From the NCBI GenBank assembly GCA_022579005.1, contig MU401488.1, positions 62,001 to 126,000 of the forward strand: 64,000 nucleotides of DNA. Direction: 5' to 3'. A model generated the notes under the pieces. It had not been told where the DNA came from. It ran no database searches and saw only the letters and a program-made list of their open reading frames with translations. Position 1 is the first letter of the stretch, and each line of letters begins with the position of its first letter. Source of the DNA: Poronia punctata. Its lineage: Eukaryota; Ascomycota; Sordariomycetes; Xylariales; Xylariaceae. The position numbers and the translations under genes were made by a program. Shown here piece by piece: positions 1 to 11,642 of the stretch.

Positions 1-995
1 GTCGACTTTAGGGATCATTGGGATAAGCTCCGACGGCCCAAGAAAGATGGCCTGGCAAACGGCATTCCTCTCCGAGTCATGCTCATGGGCGCCTCGATGA
101 CGCTGGGTGAACATTCGACGGGTGAGAGGGGTTTCCGTAAACAACTCCGCGACTGGATCGTGGAACAGGGGAACGAGGTAAACTATGTCGGTCAGGTAGG
201 TTCATCTATCCCTTCGAAATAGCCCAAGCTCCAATCCAGTCTCTGGAAGCAACTGGTTGCTCCCCAGCCATATTCATCATCACCCGAATCCCTGAATCGG
301 CTTGTCCCTATGCTGATTATCAATTCTGGCAGAACCGGTACGGCGATTTCCTCGACAATGACGTGCAAGCCTTTGGCGCACAGCCTATCAAGCCGACGCT
401 CGACCGCTGTAAAGACATCGTGCCCCAGACCCAGCCGAATCTCATTCTGATCAACGCGGGTTCGAGCGATTGTTTCCAACCCCAACATTGGGGCTCCTCG
501 CTAGTCTTTGTAAAGATGCGTGAGCTGGTGGATTACGTGTTGGAAGCCTCCCCCCGCGCAACCGTCATCATGTCGACCGTCATTACCAGTCCGTGGCCCA
601 ACGTCGAGGACTGCGTCAGGTCGGTGAATGCGCAGATCCGCCAGGTTGCCCATGACCTGATCCGTGAGGGCAAGCCCGTTGTCTTGGCAGAAATGCACCA
701 TGATCAAGGGCTGCCGAATCGCGTGGAGAAGAAGCATATCGGCAAGGATAATATGCATCCCATCGACGAAGGCTACTTCATCATGGGTGACATCTTCATC
801 GAGGCCATCCGTGAGGTCGAAGAAAAGGGGTTCCTCAAACCACCGGTGAATAATGGTATCGCTTACGACGGTGAAGCCGAACGGCACGCCGAAGAAAACA
901 AGAGCGACAAGCAAGTTGAAGAAAACAAACCGGAAGAACAGAAGAAGAAGGAGGAGGAGGATAAAAAGGCTGCAAGAAGGAGACGACAATGGTGA
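1..995 (+). CDS. SGNH/GDSL-type hydrolase, 5'-truncated by the window edge
   Basis: The reading frame is open from base 1, so the start lies upstream. Exon A is 1-195. A 137-nt intron (196-332; donor GTAGGT, branch-like CTGAT, acceptor CAG) leads to exon B, 333-995, in the same phase. The block I motif reads MLMGASMTLGEHS, with the catalytic Ser expected in GAS. A block III-like INAGSSD follows, and block V reads DNMHPIDEGY with the Asp/His pair. This order is typical of SGNH-fold esterases and lipases, which cleave ester bonds such as those of acylated carbohydrates; the substrate here is unknown. The last 45 or so residues are a Lys/Glu/Arg-rich low-complexity tail ending RRRRQW, which is unusual for a small hydrolase. 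I cannot judge a signal peptide because the N terminus is missing. Confidence 0.82.
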
Positions 996-1650
996 GAAAC
1001 AATACTAGAGATCTAATGGCTCATTTATTGGTCTCTCCCCGGGGGTGGAGTTAACACGCAAGACCCTTTAAGAGGACGAGATGAGATGGACGACTTCAAA
1101 GTTTCTTAAGATCTTTGACATGAATGATAGAGCATCGAAACTCGATGCAAGATAACGGGTCTAGATGCTGTCTGTCCGAAAGGAGACACCGGAAGTGTTT
1201 GATAGTGTACTGATAGATGACTAGAACATTTTTTGACATTATTATAATTACTATTTACGACTGCATTCGGAAGTTAAACCCGTCGTGGGGGAGATATAGT
1301 ACTACTGTTTATTAAGCGAGTATATGTGATGCGAGTAGGTAAGGTAGTAAGTAGTACAGCCATCTTGTGCAACTTTACATCCGCCACACAACCATCTTAC
1401 AAAGAAAAATTTGCGGTACGCTACATACTTCCATCTGCTTTTCCTCCGCTATCAAGATATCAATCATTTGTTTCGCAGCCAAAATCTGCTCTCATTAGTG
1501 TAGCGGCTGGTTCGAAGTCGAGGTCTTAAACTCTTCCGCCCTATCCTCACACCTTTCGAAATCATCTGGTTTTCTTTTTCTTTCAGTCTGGTTTCAGGGC
1601 TCTCTTTTTGACAAAAGAGTCAGTCGTGTCGTGTCGTGTCGTGTCGTGTT
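996..1650. other. Intergenic, between convergent genes
   Basis: This is the 3' flank of the SGNH hydrolase and, on the other strand, of the Kex2-type precursor gene. It is AT-rich and holds no coding frame I would defend. The only structure noted is the TCGTG tandem array next to the downstream gene's stop codon. Confidence 0.6.
1624..1648. repeat. (TCGTG)5 microsatellite
   Basis: Five perfect tandem copies of TCGTG end two bases before the stop codon (on the minus strand) of the repeat-protein gene. It therefore lies in that gene's 3' untranslated region. Confidence 0.9.
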
Positions 1651-3894
1651 TTAAGAAGTCGGATTCGTAACAGAAGACCCAGTAGCCCGGGGCAAGTCAG
1701 GACATCCGATCAGACAAGTCTCGAGACAAGTGGCGATAGCTACGAAGTCAATCCCTTTGATACACTTGTTAGTGCATCCACACGGGACAGTCGGGATGGA
1801 TGTAGGAGTAGTAGGTACCTGACGCTTATCGAATATTCCCGTGCCAGATTCGAAGGCAGACTTGCAAGCAGACTTGCAGCTAAACGAACCCTGCGAGACA
1901 CCAAACACGATCCCGGCGTTCTGGAACCGGCCCTCGCATCCGTAAACGCAGGCATCGTAGCCGCTCGCGCCGCTGCCGATGGCGGGGACGTCGGGTGATA
2001 CTTGACGTTTCTCGACAGTTTCTTCCGTATTAGGGGTGGAGCGGCCGGAAATGATTCCAACGCCCATGCTGGAGAATTGCGCGCATGATTCCTTGCAGGC
2101 GGTCGAGCCGGACGAGACGCCTAGTAGGAACCCGGTTTCCGAGTATCGGCCGTTGCAGCTCGATAGGCAGGCATCGTAGGCCTCTGCGCCGGTGAAGATG
2201 GAAGGACCGCTCTGGAGAGGAGCGGGTCTGGAGGCGCGCCCCTCGACGACGACGTGATCCTTCTTGTCTAGGATGCTGGTGTCGAAACCATAGGCTGAGG
2301 CGCAGCCCGCCTCGCAACTTCCTCTACCCTGGGAGACTGTGAAAACGATGTCGGCGCTCTGGTAGCGACCCTTGCAGCCGGAGAGACAGGCTTCGTAACC
2401 ACCTGCGCCGGTACCGACGGCGGGGACGGCGGGGAGGTCGAGGGGGTTGGCTAGACGGGCGTCATCGACGGCGCTGTCACGCTTGTCCAGGATGCCGGTG
2501 CCGAAGCTGGAGCCGCTGGCGCATGCTGCCTCACAGTCATACTTGCCCTGGGAGACCTCGAAACCGATGTCGGCGACTTGTTGCTTGCCCTTGCAGGCAC
2601 TGACGCAACCTGCGTAGTCCGAGGCGCCGGTGCCGACGGCAGGGATGCCCGTGTCTACGGGGAGGACGGCTTTCTTGTCGTGTTTCATGTTCATGCGGGA
2701 CGGGCTATGAGCGAGACGGCCGATGCTGGGGGTTGTGGCGTCGCAAGCGGCTGGGGCTGGGGCGGCGGCGGCCACGACTGGGACCACGGCGGCATTTCGG
2801 ATGCCGAAGCTCTCGCCCGCGGCGCTAGCGCAAGATGTGTAGCACTGGGCCTTGCAGTTGGAGACGTTGATGTCGGCGACCCGGCACTTGTTGGAGCAGT
2901 ACTGGGTGCATTGTTCGGCTTCTACGGCCGAGCCGGTTACGGAGGGGGCGGCCACGGGAAGGATTGAGGGGGTCACCGTCGTGGTGATGAAGGAGACGAC
3001 GGGGGCCTGGGCTGTCGTCGGGACCGCCACGGGGGTGAGGATAGTGGGGACGGCAGCTGGTAGCGATGGTACTACGGAAGGCAGCTCGACAGGGAGAGAC
3101 GGGACTGCGGCAGGAAGAGATGGGATTGCGGCAGGAAGCGATGGGACTGCGGCAGGAAGAGATGGGATTGCAGCGGGGAGGGATGGGACTACGGCAGGTA
3201 GAGATGGCACTGCGGCAGGTAGGGAGGGAACTGCAGCAGGTAGAGATGGCACTGCGGCAGGAAGGGAAGGGACCGCGGCAGGTAGGGAAGGGACCGCGGC
3301 AGGTAGGGAAGGGACCGCGGCAGGAAGGGATGGCACTGCTGCGGCCAGTGATGGGACCACAGATTGGACTGTTGGGACCACTGATTGCACTACTGGGACA
3401 GCCGATGCAACTGATGGGACGACGGATGGTACAGCAGCAAGAGGCGTTGCCGGAATGACTGGGAGGATCTGTGGTGCTGCTGCCACTGGTACGATTTGCG
3501 GGGCGCTGACAGCATAGACTGAACAACGTATAGTCAGTATTCTGTGTTTGGCCAGAAGATCTTTTGTGCCCGGTTGGATGTAGAACTGTGGAAGAGGAGG
3601 TATCATATCAGACAAGAATCTACTTACTCCCCGGAACCTGACGGCGCTCCATCATCTCTTCTTCCATCTTGGCAGCCTCAACGGTCGCCACCGGCTCGTG
3701 TTCAGGCCATACATGCGGTGTGGCACTGTGGTGCATGACACCGGCTGCTGTCTCCCCTTTCATCCTGACGGTTCACATAACAAGTCAGTATCACGTGGGT
3801 AAGGTGTCTATATCGGGTGCGAAGTGCTTGCTTACATGATGGGTTTAGCCATGATGCCGGGGATGAGCCCGGCCAGGATGATGTTGGTCAACAT
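1651..3894 (-). CDS. Secreted Kex2-type precursor with VPSLPAA repeats and CX3C-X19-CX3C cysteine modules
   Basis: Three exons: 3894-3836, 3764-3628 and 3518-1651, giving 687 aa. Introns have GTAAGC/CAG and GTAAGT/CAG borders, the second with a clean CTGAC branch site. The start is placed at 3894 because the first 18 residues (MLTNIILAGLIPGIMAKP) form a short signal peptide; an upstream in-frame ATG would bury it. Exon 2 ends in a dibasic site (ERR-QVPG). Then come about 13-14 tandem heptapeptides of VPSLPAA type. After these come a Cys-rich module, four modules of about 50 residues each with CX3C-X19-CX3C (spacing identical in all four), and a C-terminal Cys cluster. Modules end in FGTGILDKR, FDTSILDKK, VEKR and GIFDKR, which look like Kex2 sites. 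It should enter the secretory pathway and may be cut into several Cys-rich peptides. I recognise no named family. Confidence 0.8.
3053..3360 (-). repeat. 21-bp tandem repeat coding for VPSLPAA heptapeptides
   Basis: About 14 imperfect 21-bp units lie inside exon 3 of the precursor gene. Variation is mostly silent or V/I at position 1, with A/V or V/E changes near the end of a unit. Copy number is likely to vary between strains. Confidence 0.85.
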
Positions 3895-6800
3895 CTTGAT
3901 AGAAAGATGTGAAGGATGTAGGCGGTATAGACGAACGAGTGTATAAGTTGAGATGCTCCTTGAAGTCTGAAGAAGAAGAACGAAAAGCTCTATGGGATGG
4001 CGGAACTCATCCAAGCTTTATACATGAATTTCTTCTCCATCTTCTCTGTGTCTCTTTTCTTTCTCTTTTCCCGCATAAGCTCTTGGCCCATTCCCGAATC
4101 ATAATCTCGAGTCTTTGATTTTCATCTCGAAAATCTGCGTCATGCAGGACGGCAATAGTAATCTGTGAGACATACTCTGCCGTCTGTTTCAGACAAACTT
4201 CTTTCTTCCTCTTCTGCCGCTCTTAGTTCTTGTTTATCACCCCGCGTAATTCCCCCCCCATTCCAGTGATGAACGCGCGCGGGTGCTCCCGTCTGAACAC
4301 ACTACCAAGTATGCTTGCTTATTTACTATCTACTCAAATCTCATCTCCACCAGTTTCGTCTTGTAATCAACCCGTCCCGCGCCAACATTGCATGGGCAAT
4401 AATTCTCTGCACACATCAAATTAAACTAATGGCAACATCTTTTTAGTTTTCATTCCGAGAAGTGTCTAGCTATCTGCTCTAGACTCACGACCTGGCTTTT
4501 TTGGTCATATTACGGTGGCGTCTGGAACTTACCTATAGAGAGGTGAAATAAAATTATCGTCTCTCCGCGTTTTTGGATAAGATACACGAATCAACCCGTA
4601 ACGTATTATTCGACCCGTGTTCACAGCTCCGTCCACCAGAGAGACTGTCTGATTCTGCTTCTGGGCCAGTCAGGATATATATAGATAGCTTACCTGGTGA
4701 GGTATCCATGGAGATGTCTGGATGTCTTCAAGAAAATGAAGCGATACATTATCCCATTGGCTCCAGCTAATCAGTCCCGAGGCCATGTTATTTGAAGCCA
4801 GGCCCGGAAAAGTAAAACACTTGATTGATCGCCGCTCACGCCCCCATGTCGTGGCGGTGGGAGAAGGTTGCTGTGTCAATGGTATTCGTCTGGGTAAATA
4901 ACGAGTGTCTTGCCTTTTAATATGGTGGAAAGGGTCGTCGGTCGGTTCTTCTTCAGCTCTTTACCTATCCTAGTTGTCGAGCTTCATCAAGCATAGGCTA
5001 AGCTAACACTACTGTGGCTGGGTAGATTGTAGAGATCCATCATTACATATATAAAGAAGTTTATTAGAAGCTTTGCCAAGACCTGGTAATATTCATAATC
5101 AACTATTATGTAGCTAGGTAATATGGGGAATAATCGCTTCTTGGGGAAATGAGAACAAGCCGATATGAAAGGACAGGCGTTGTAGGTACTTAGCTAGACT
5201 TACCTACCTTACTCACGCGTTGGAATACATAGTTCTCTTCACAAAATCTACCCGTTTCCAAAGGTGACACATTTGACCAACTCAAGATTGATCGCGAGAA
5301 TAGAATATCTTGGGCAACTACATACTCGATGAAAGGCTGCCCGAGTTCATGACGAAATGATCAGGGTATACGTGTAGATAAGGTAGAGGATCAAAATGGG
5401 CATTGTCTACATGTCTCGAAACTGACCCCTCAAACTTGCTGTTGTTTGCTCCGTATCGAAAGATAATGTAGGAAGCACACTATACATGGAAATGACGCAT
5501 ATGATGATTGCCGTACGTGACATGCTCTCCTGCTAATAACTAACATGTATGTACAATAGGGGAGAGGAGCTACCCTATAACGCAGACCGGCGAAATGTCT
5601 ACCAAACCTCATCACGATTCAAGACTCCCCTGTTGGGATTGATTACCCCTGGAAAAATGTATATTGAATACGATGAGATTAAGAGGTATTAAAAATGTTT
5701 ACAATGGTTTTTGGGTTCCGTACAAGGTTCCATAACAACGATGAGCCGTTGACGTTACGGGCTATCAAACTTGGCTTTTCGAGATTTCTCCGCTCTTTCA
5801 ACCTCATGATTCTTCTATATGACAGCTACGATATTTCGACAAAGAATGCCGTTATCTATCATCAACGGAGCCGATCGAGCTATCAAAAGTCCCCGATGAT
5901 TTTACGTACGTATCAGGCTACCTAGACGCCTCTGTCAGCCTTTATATGCGGGAACTCTCTTCCTCCCCGACGCCCCGATTTGACGATGCGGTCTGTAGTT
6001 CAACACGCGTGCTTAACACATTGTTGACAAGAGGAGGATTTGGCCTGTTGGATCCAGACAATGCTTGTGTTGGCCTGGGGGGTATACTGCTGATTTTAGA
6101 AGACAGGCCGGACAATAAGCATATAAGTAGACGTTAATTAATGAAAGTCAGTTATGGCTAGATCTTGATGTGTGGCCTTTTTTTATAAAAATGTTCCTAT
6201 ACTCGTAAGAAGTTGAGTACGTTTAACAAGTTGGCTAAAGAATATCTAGGTTAGAAACGAATCCAGACTCTTCGTAACAGTATAACGCCAACCATGTAGG
6301 CAAAGAAACCACGCTTTATTTAATTCTAGCGCCGTTGGATACGTGGATACTCACCCTTTAATAATTAAACTACTATTTTACCAACTCGTCTCCATAAAGA
6401 GTAATACCTCCGGGAGGTTCCGGCCAAGTTTGCATACAATCGGGTTGCTTTACGCGAATATCTACTCTAGACCGTTTAACGCGTAGATCTTAGATATCTT
6501 GACGCACAGACGCGTTGCAGCTGCCTGACAATGTCATTCAGGTTCTAGTACGACAACATCCTTTTACTTTACCCGATGTCTGTGCTTCCATCGCTTTCCT
6601 GCCACGTTGAATTTTTGATGGCTTGTACAGTTACACGAGCCATTACTCCCAAGTCTGATTGTGCCACAGCGACAGTTTGACGAATCACATCTGCACGTAT
6701 CATCCGCACCCGTTAGACGGACCGAGGAGTATCGCTCTCGTCGCCGGCAGTAAAAGGGGGGTTATACTTCGTCCCTTGCTCTTGAGAAGAGGAACTATGA

Positions 6801-7952
6801 TAAGAGGGAAAAGGGAAAAGGGAAAGATGTCATTGCCCGGCGGCACCTTCTGGGGGAAGACAAGCATGTTGGATGGATGTATGAGTTTGTCAAACCAATG
6901 CCTCTTAACGTAGCTCACTAACCTAGGTTAGGCGTCCTGAAAAGTAGCTGATAAGGACCAAAGGTTTACCCATATACAAGTACAGAACCCATGGCTCTGA
7001 TGAGAACGATAACATCATCGGTGCCGAGAGATGGTAATAGATATGATACTCTTGAGGTTAGGTGTGGCAGGTGTGGCAGGCAGGCAGGCAATCATCATAT
7101 ATTACTCGTACAGTAATAAAGGCTGGGGAAAGTGCTATGGTTTTTTCTTGCGCGTCCGAAACTTCTAGCTCTGTTTTGTCGCGCTTCTTTTTTCTCTCAG
7201 CTTCGCGTCATAACCCGCCTTTTTTTTTCTTTGAAGTTGCTTGTCCACGTCTTCGGGACTTGGTGATACTTGGCGGACAGGGGACATGATATTTTGTCCA
7301 GTTGGAATTGAAGCGTAGTACCCACCAGTGCTGAGGTGGGGTTGATCAGGCCTGATCAAGCATTTTCAGCTGTTGTCGCTTCTTTGTTCACCGAGCCTAG
7401 CAGGAGCTAGTATAGACTAGCCGTTAGGTACAAAGTACCTATCCACTTTAGCACTTTTACACGTACATTATCCATCATCACGATAAAGTGCCTTTGGCTT
7501 TGACTGAGTTGTACGAGTAGATAATGTATAAGTAAAAATCGAACTTCTTGTTAGATATACAAATATTCTGTATTACACATAAAGGTTCAAGTATCAATAA
7601 ATCTACTGTTCTCTGTGACATCACCCAGGTGGTTGTTCGTACCTGATAAAAAGTTTTGTCGAATTGTTCGGGTTGCGGTGGCTGGTAAAACCCCACGACG
7701 ATACCCAATACAGCACTTACCCAACCACCCATCGTCTTCGTTGTCACCCATCACCAACCCGCCTCGCGCATTATGCCAGTGGCCTTAAAACCCTCTGGGC
7801 GCCAGGTGCGCTATCGACATGCACTTGCATCTGGACCTGCATTTGCATCTGCAGTCTGTATAGTTTTTGACCGATTAATTGGCTGAGTTGTCCGAAGCGG
7901 AGGAGAGGGATACGGTCGCATTTTTTAGCCTGTACAACGCACCAAACCAAAG
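3895..7952. other. Gene-free region, about 4 kb
   Basis: No open frame here has family motifs, a plausible signal peptide or supporting splice signals. Composition is uneven, with AT-rich tracts at about 5.0-5.9 and 6.15-6.5 kb that could be old repeats mutated by RIP, though I could not identify any element. TACCTACC-type runs (about 5.2 kb) and TACGAGTA-type octamers (6200, 7103, 7512) occur. The last few hundred bases should hold the promoter of the downstream membrane-protein gene. Confidence 0.5.
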
Positions 7953-10801
7953 ATGAGTCTCGGCTCTCACTATGTTGAACCTAATCGTACGTCGTCCCCT
8001 CGAGACCTGCTGGCTTTTCTGCCAGAAAATCCTTTTTTCATACGTGTAGACGTGGGCTCAGTATGCTGACCTCTTCATCACCTTTTCCAGAGTCGAGAAG
8101 ATATTATAGACCGAACAAACGGACGGACTCACCACCCACCACCGACTCACAGGTGACTATCGTCCACGATCTTCGGCCGGAGCCCGAATTTCGTGAGCCA
8201 CAGCAGCAGTCTTCCGGCCACCCAACGACATCGTCGCAGATGACCGGGATACACTTTGCTCCTTCACCTCCAGAAGCTCCAACGTTCGCTTCAGTACCCT
8301 CAGAAGAAGAGGTTTACGGACCAGAGCGATACTCTGGCTACCGATACCATGTACCGTCTTATGCCTCCTCGACACCGAGGCCAAGCCCGGCTGTTCACTT
8401 CAACCAGACGCCGTTCCCCATAGGCACACAAGCAGACCCCTTGGTACACAGGGACTTCAAAGACGAGCTTACGAGGGCCGCAGGCGCCGTCACCCCTGGC
8501 GTGAGCGACGTGCCGTATATTCGTTATGCGTTGGAGGCTATGTCACAGCGGAGGGCTGAAGATACTGACAGCGAAGATGTGTACATGTCGCGGCACCAGA
8601 TCATCCCGCAGTTCAGCGTCAACGTCTCCCGGTCCCCTCCCGCACGGGAGTCCCTGACCGCTGCCGTTGATCGAGACGAGCCAGTCATACCGGAGCACTG
8701 GCCTGTCCCCCCGTCTACCCCGCCTACTGCTTCCAGTAGTGCTGGTTCTACTACCCCTTCCCCACCTATAATCAGCATGCCAGCAAGAGAAGAACGGCGA
8801 GCAATAGTCGACCGCGGAGAACAACCTGAGGAGCCAAATCCTTACCTGAGGCGGCTCGATGACATAACACGTTACTACAACCACGCCATAGCTCTCCACG
8901 AGCGCGGCCCCCCAACTGCCGAACCAAACCATAACCCACCAAGAAATGTCGACGTGTGGCAAGCACATCCAGACAACTTCACACCCGAAGATCTGGAGGC
9001 GATGGGGTTCAAAACGCCCCCGCCCCCCCCTCTTACGCACAAGCCTTGGATCCTCCGGATGCCGTCGCTTCTCCTGTTTGCCACGGCCTGCATTTTGATG
9101 ATAACGGCGCTGGTCTTCTCGGCCGTGTATTCGATCGGCCAGCATGGCTTTACGCCCTATGCCGGCTCGATTTACGGCGGGCAATACTTTGTCTTCCGGG
9201 TGCTTCCCCAACTCGTCGGTGTTTTTATGCTAGTCTACGCACAGTGCATCGCCGCAGCCGTTTCCCGCGTGTTTCCCTTCTCCGCCATGGCCTCGGACGA
9301 TCGGCGCGAGCGGCGCGACGCCGTCTTTTTACCGCTCTACCCTAAGACATTCCTTTGGCCTCAGCTCTTCGGCCCCTGGAACGTGTGGGTACCCACGCTT
9401 GTTATCTGGCTGACCAACTTCTCAGTGCCGCTCCTCAGCTGCCTGTACACCGTGGACCTCGTCGAAGACGTTTGGACGTGGTCTACCGTACAGGGCGTGG
9501 CATGGACCTTGGTCGCTGTGTACGTGTCGCTGCTAGCTTCGACGGCTGTCCTATTGGCATACTGGCAACGCAGAAGGACAGGCATGATCGAATCGTGGGA
9601 CGTCAGGAGTACAGCCGATATCATCTTTCTCGTGGCGCAGAGCAATTCGCTACCGCAGTATAGGGGTCTGGAAACTGCGGCCACGCGCAAGAAAATGAAG
9701 GATACCCTCGACGGCACCGCAGAGAGGTTGGGTTACTGGACCACGCCCGAGGCCCCCGAGAACTCGATTTTCTGGGGTTTCGGCGTGCCCACAACCGAGG
9801 AAGACCTCGAGGCCGAGAAGTGGGATAGGCGGGACTGGGCCGCGCAGCGTAGCAAGTCCCGGCCTGTGACGCTGGAAGATGTCGAGAACCAGAAGGAGCC
9901 TTGGTCCGTGCGGTACCGGTACCTACCTTGGTGCTTCCGCGATTCGCAGATTATCTTTTTCGTCGTGGCCGGGACAGTCTTGCTAGTCGCTATGGTCACG
10001 GTCTCTTTTCTGCATTCCACCGACATACGCAACGGGTTCCTTCCTGGTCTAAGCGCGGCTCCGGTCCGGGGCACATTCTCGCCTGCTGACTTTCTCTATG
10101 CCTTTATCCCCTCGCTCATCGGTCTCCTCCTGTTCCTCGCATTCCAATCGCTCGACTTGACCCTGCGCGTACTCGCGCCCTGGGGTGAATTGGCGCGCGA
10201 GGAGGGGTCACCGGCCGAGACGTCGCTGCTGCTGGACTATGCGGCCTGCCTACCGTGGCAGTCAACATACAAGGCCGTCAAATACAGGCACTGGCGAGTC
10301 GCCTTTATCACCTTCCTCTCTCCGCTCTTCGCGCTGCTTCCTGTGCTCGGCGGCGGCCTGTTCATGGCGCTGACGGCGCCATCCGGTGTCGTGCTCATGT
10401 ATTCCAATGTGTCGATCTTTGGGCTCATCCTCGCGCTCTTGTTCCTCTACCTAGCGGCTCTTGCGTCCCTCGTCCCGCAACGAAAAAGCTTCCGCCTCCC
10501 CCACGCGGTCACTTGTCTAGCGGAGATCATGAGCTTCTGCTGCAACGAGCAGCTGCGCACTGACGAGGCCTTCAACCAGGCAAGGTCGGTCAAGCGCGCC
10601 TGGTTCAAGGAAGCGCTCGACTGCGGAAAGGACCGTGATCGCCAGGGTCGCTGGACATTCGGCGCTGGAAAAAACAACGAGGAACGCCTCGGCATCAAGC
10701 GACACAGCAAGTTCACCGTCAGCCCTAGCAAGCTGAAGCAATACGAGAAGCCCATCTCAGCGCCTGTGCTCCGGCACAGTGGGTCTCCTTATGGACATTA
10801 A
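7953..10801 (+). CDS. DUF3433-type multi-pass membrane protein
   Basis: Two exons: 7953-7986 (MSLGSHYVEPN plus one base) and 8091-10801. The intron 7987-8090 has donor GTACGT, branch GCTGAC and acceptor CAG. The continuous second frame also contains an ATG at 8063, but that lies inside the intron and overlaps the branch site. The protein has about 914 residues. The first 320 are Pro/Ser-rich and disordered. Then come two similar halves, each with about four membrane segments (for example LLLFATACILMITALVFSAV and IIFFVVAGTVLLVAMVTVSF), separated by a soluble stretch of about 150 residues. The layout and the PVLGGGLFMAL motif fit the fungal DUF3433 family, whose function is not known. The C-terminal 80 residues are basic and probably cytosolic. 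Confidence 0.8.
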
Positions 10802-11642
10802 AATCTTTTTCATCATCAGAGCGGATCATACTATGATTAGGGTTGGGGAAGGATGGGATGGTTGTATATCTTGTTGGGCGCAGTTTGAAGAATATGACAT
10901 TCTCATGGCTGAGGAAAGATCAGCTTTCATACATAATTTAGTTTTTGGCTTGAGGGAGTTAATTTACGTGTATTGGCATGTGGGGATCGGGTTGGGTGTT
11001 TTAGGGATTTTGGAGTTTTATCTACATGGTTGGTACGGATGCATGAGATCATGGCGTTTTACGAGTTTGGAATGAGTTTTTTCCATGATCTGGTATGAAT
11101 GGTCTGAGACATGATGGATCTAAAACGATCTAATGCATGCAATCATAGAGGGTTTTCGATAGACCAAATGCAACATGCATTTTTGCTGTATGGCAAGCCG
11201 CAAGACATTTTGAATACTGATTTTTGGTGGTCTCACGTCTATCATATGACTTGAATGCTTGAGCCTTGAATTTATCGTTCTACTAATATAGGACATAACA
11301 AAGCATGCACCAGGCCCTCTGATATTAATTGAAAAGGAAATATTGATTGTTGTCGTAGTAGAGTACTACCTAGTAGTGTTCCCAAACCCCCATGGGCAGG
11401 GAACGTCTTGATATGAAATACAAAAGGAGTGTGTTGTCCCGCTCTTCTGTTGCGTTTTGATACATGATAAAAAACAAAAATCCCACCCCCCGCCAACAGC
11501 CGTACTAAGTTGTAAAGTCAATCACACAACCCTAACCAACGATTCTGCTCGTTGTTGCATATTTGTGCGGGTTGACCGTAAAGCAGGACGTGTCTGGTAG
11601 ATATTTTGCTTGACCACTCCTGCTGCTGCTTCTATGATCGCT
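10802..11642. other. Intergenic, between convergent genes
   Basis: AT-rich 3' flanks of two convergent genes. I see no coding frame, RNA gene or repeat of note. Confidence 0.5.

Noticed and set aside
2852..3517. Long plus-strand frame with repeated AAGRDGT-type units opposite the Kex2-type precursor
   Set aside because: It is the antisense of the VPSLPAA repeat DNA; the minus strand has signal peptide, splice sites and Cys modules, so this is a shadow.
8063..8090. ATG at 8063 as the start of the DUF3433-type protein
   Set aside because: It lies in an intron with good donor, branch site and acceptor; the upstream exon starting at 7953 joins in frame.
8543..9211. Minus-strand frame of 222 codons
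   Set aside because: Antisense to the DUF3433-type gene; no domains, and GC-rich coding DNA often leaves such frames open.
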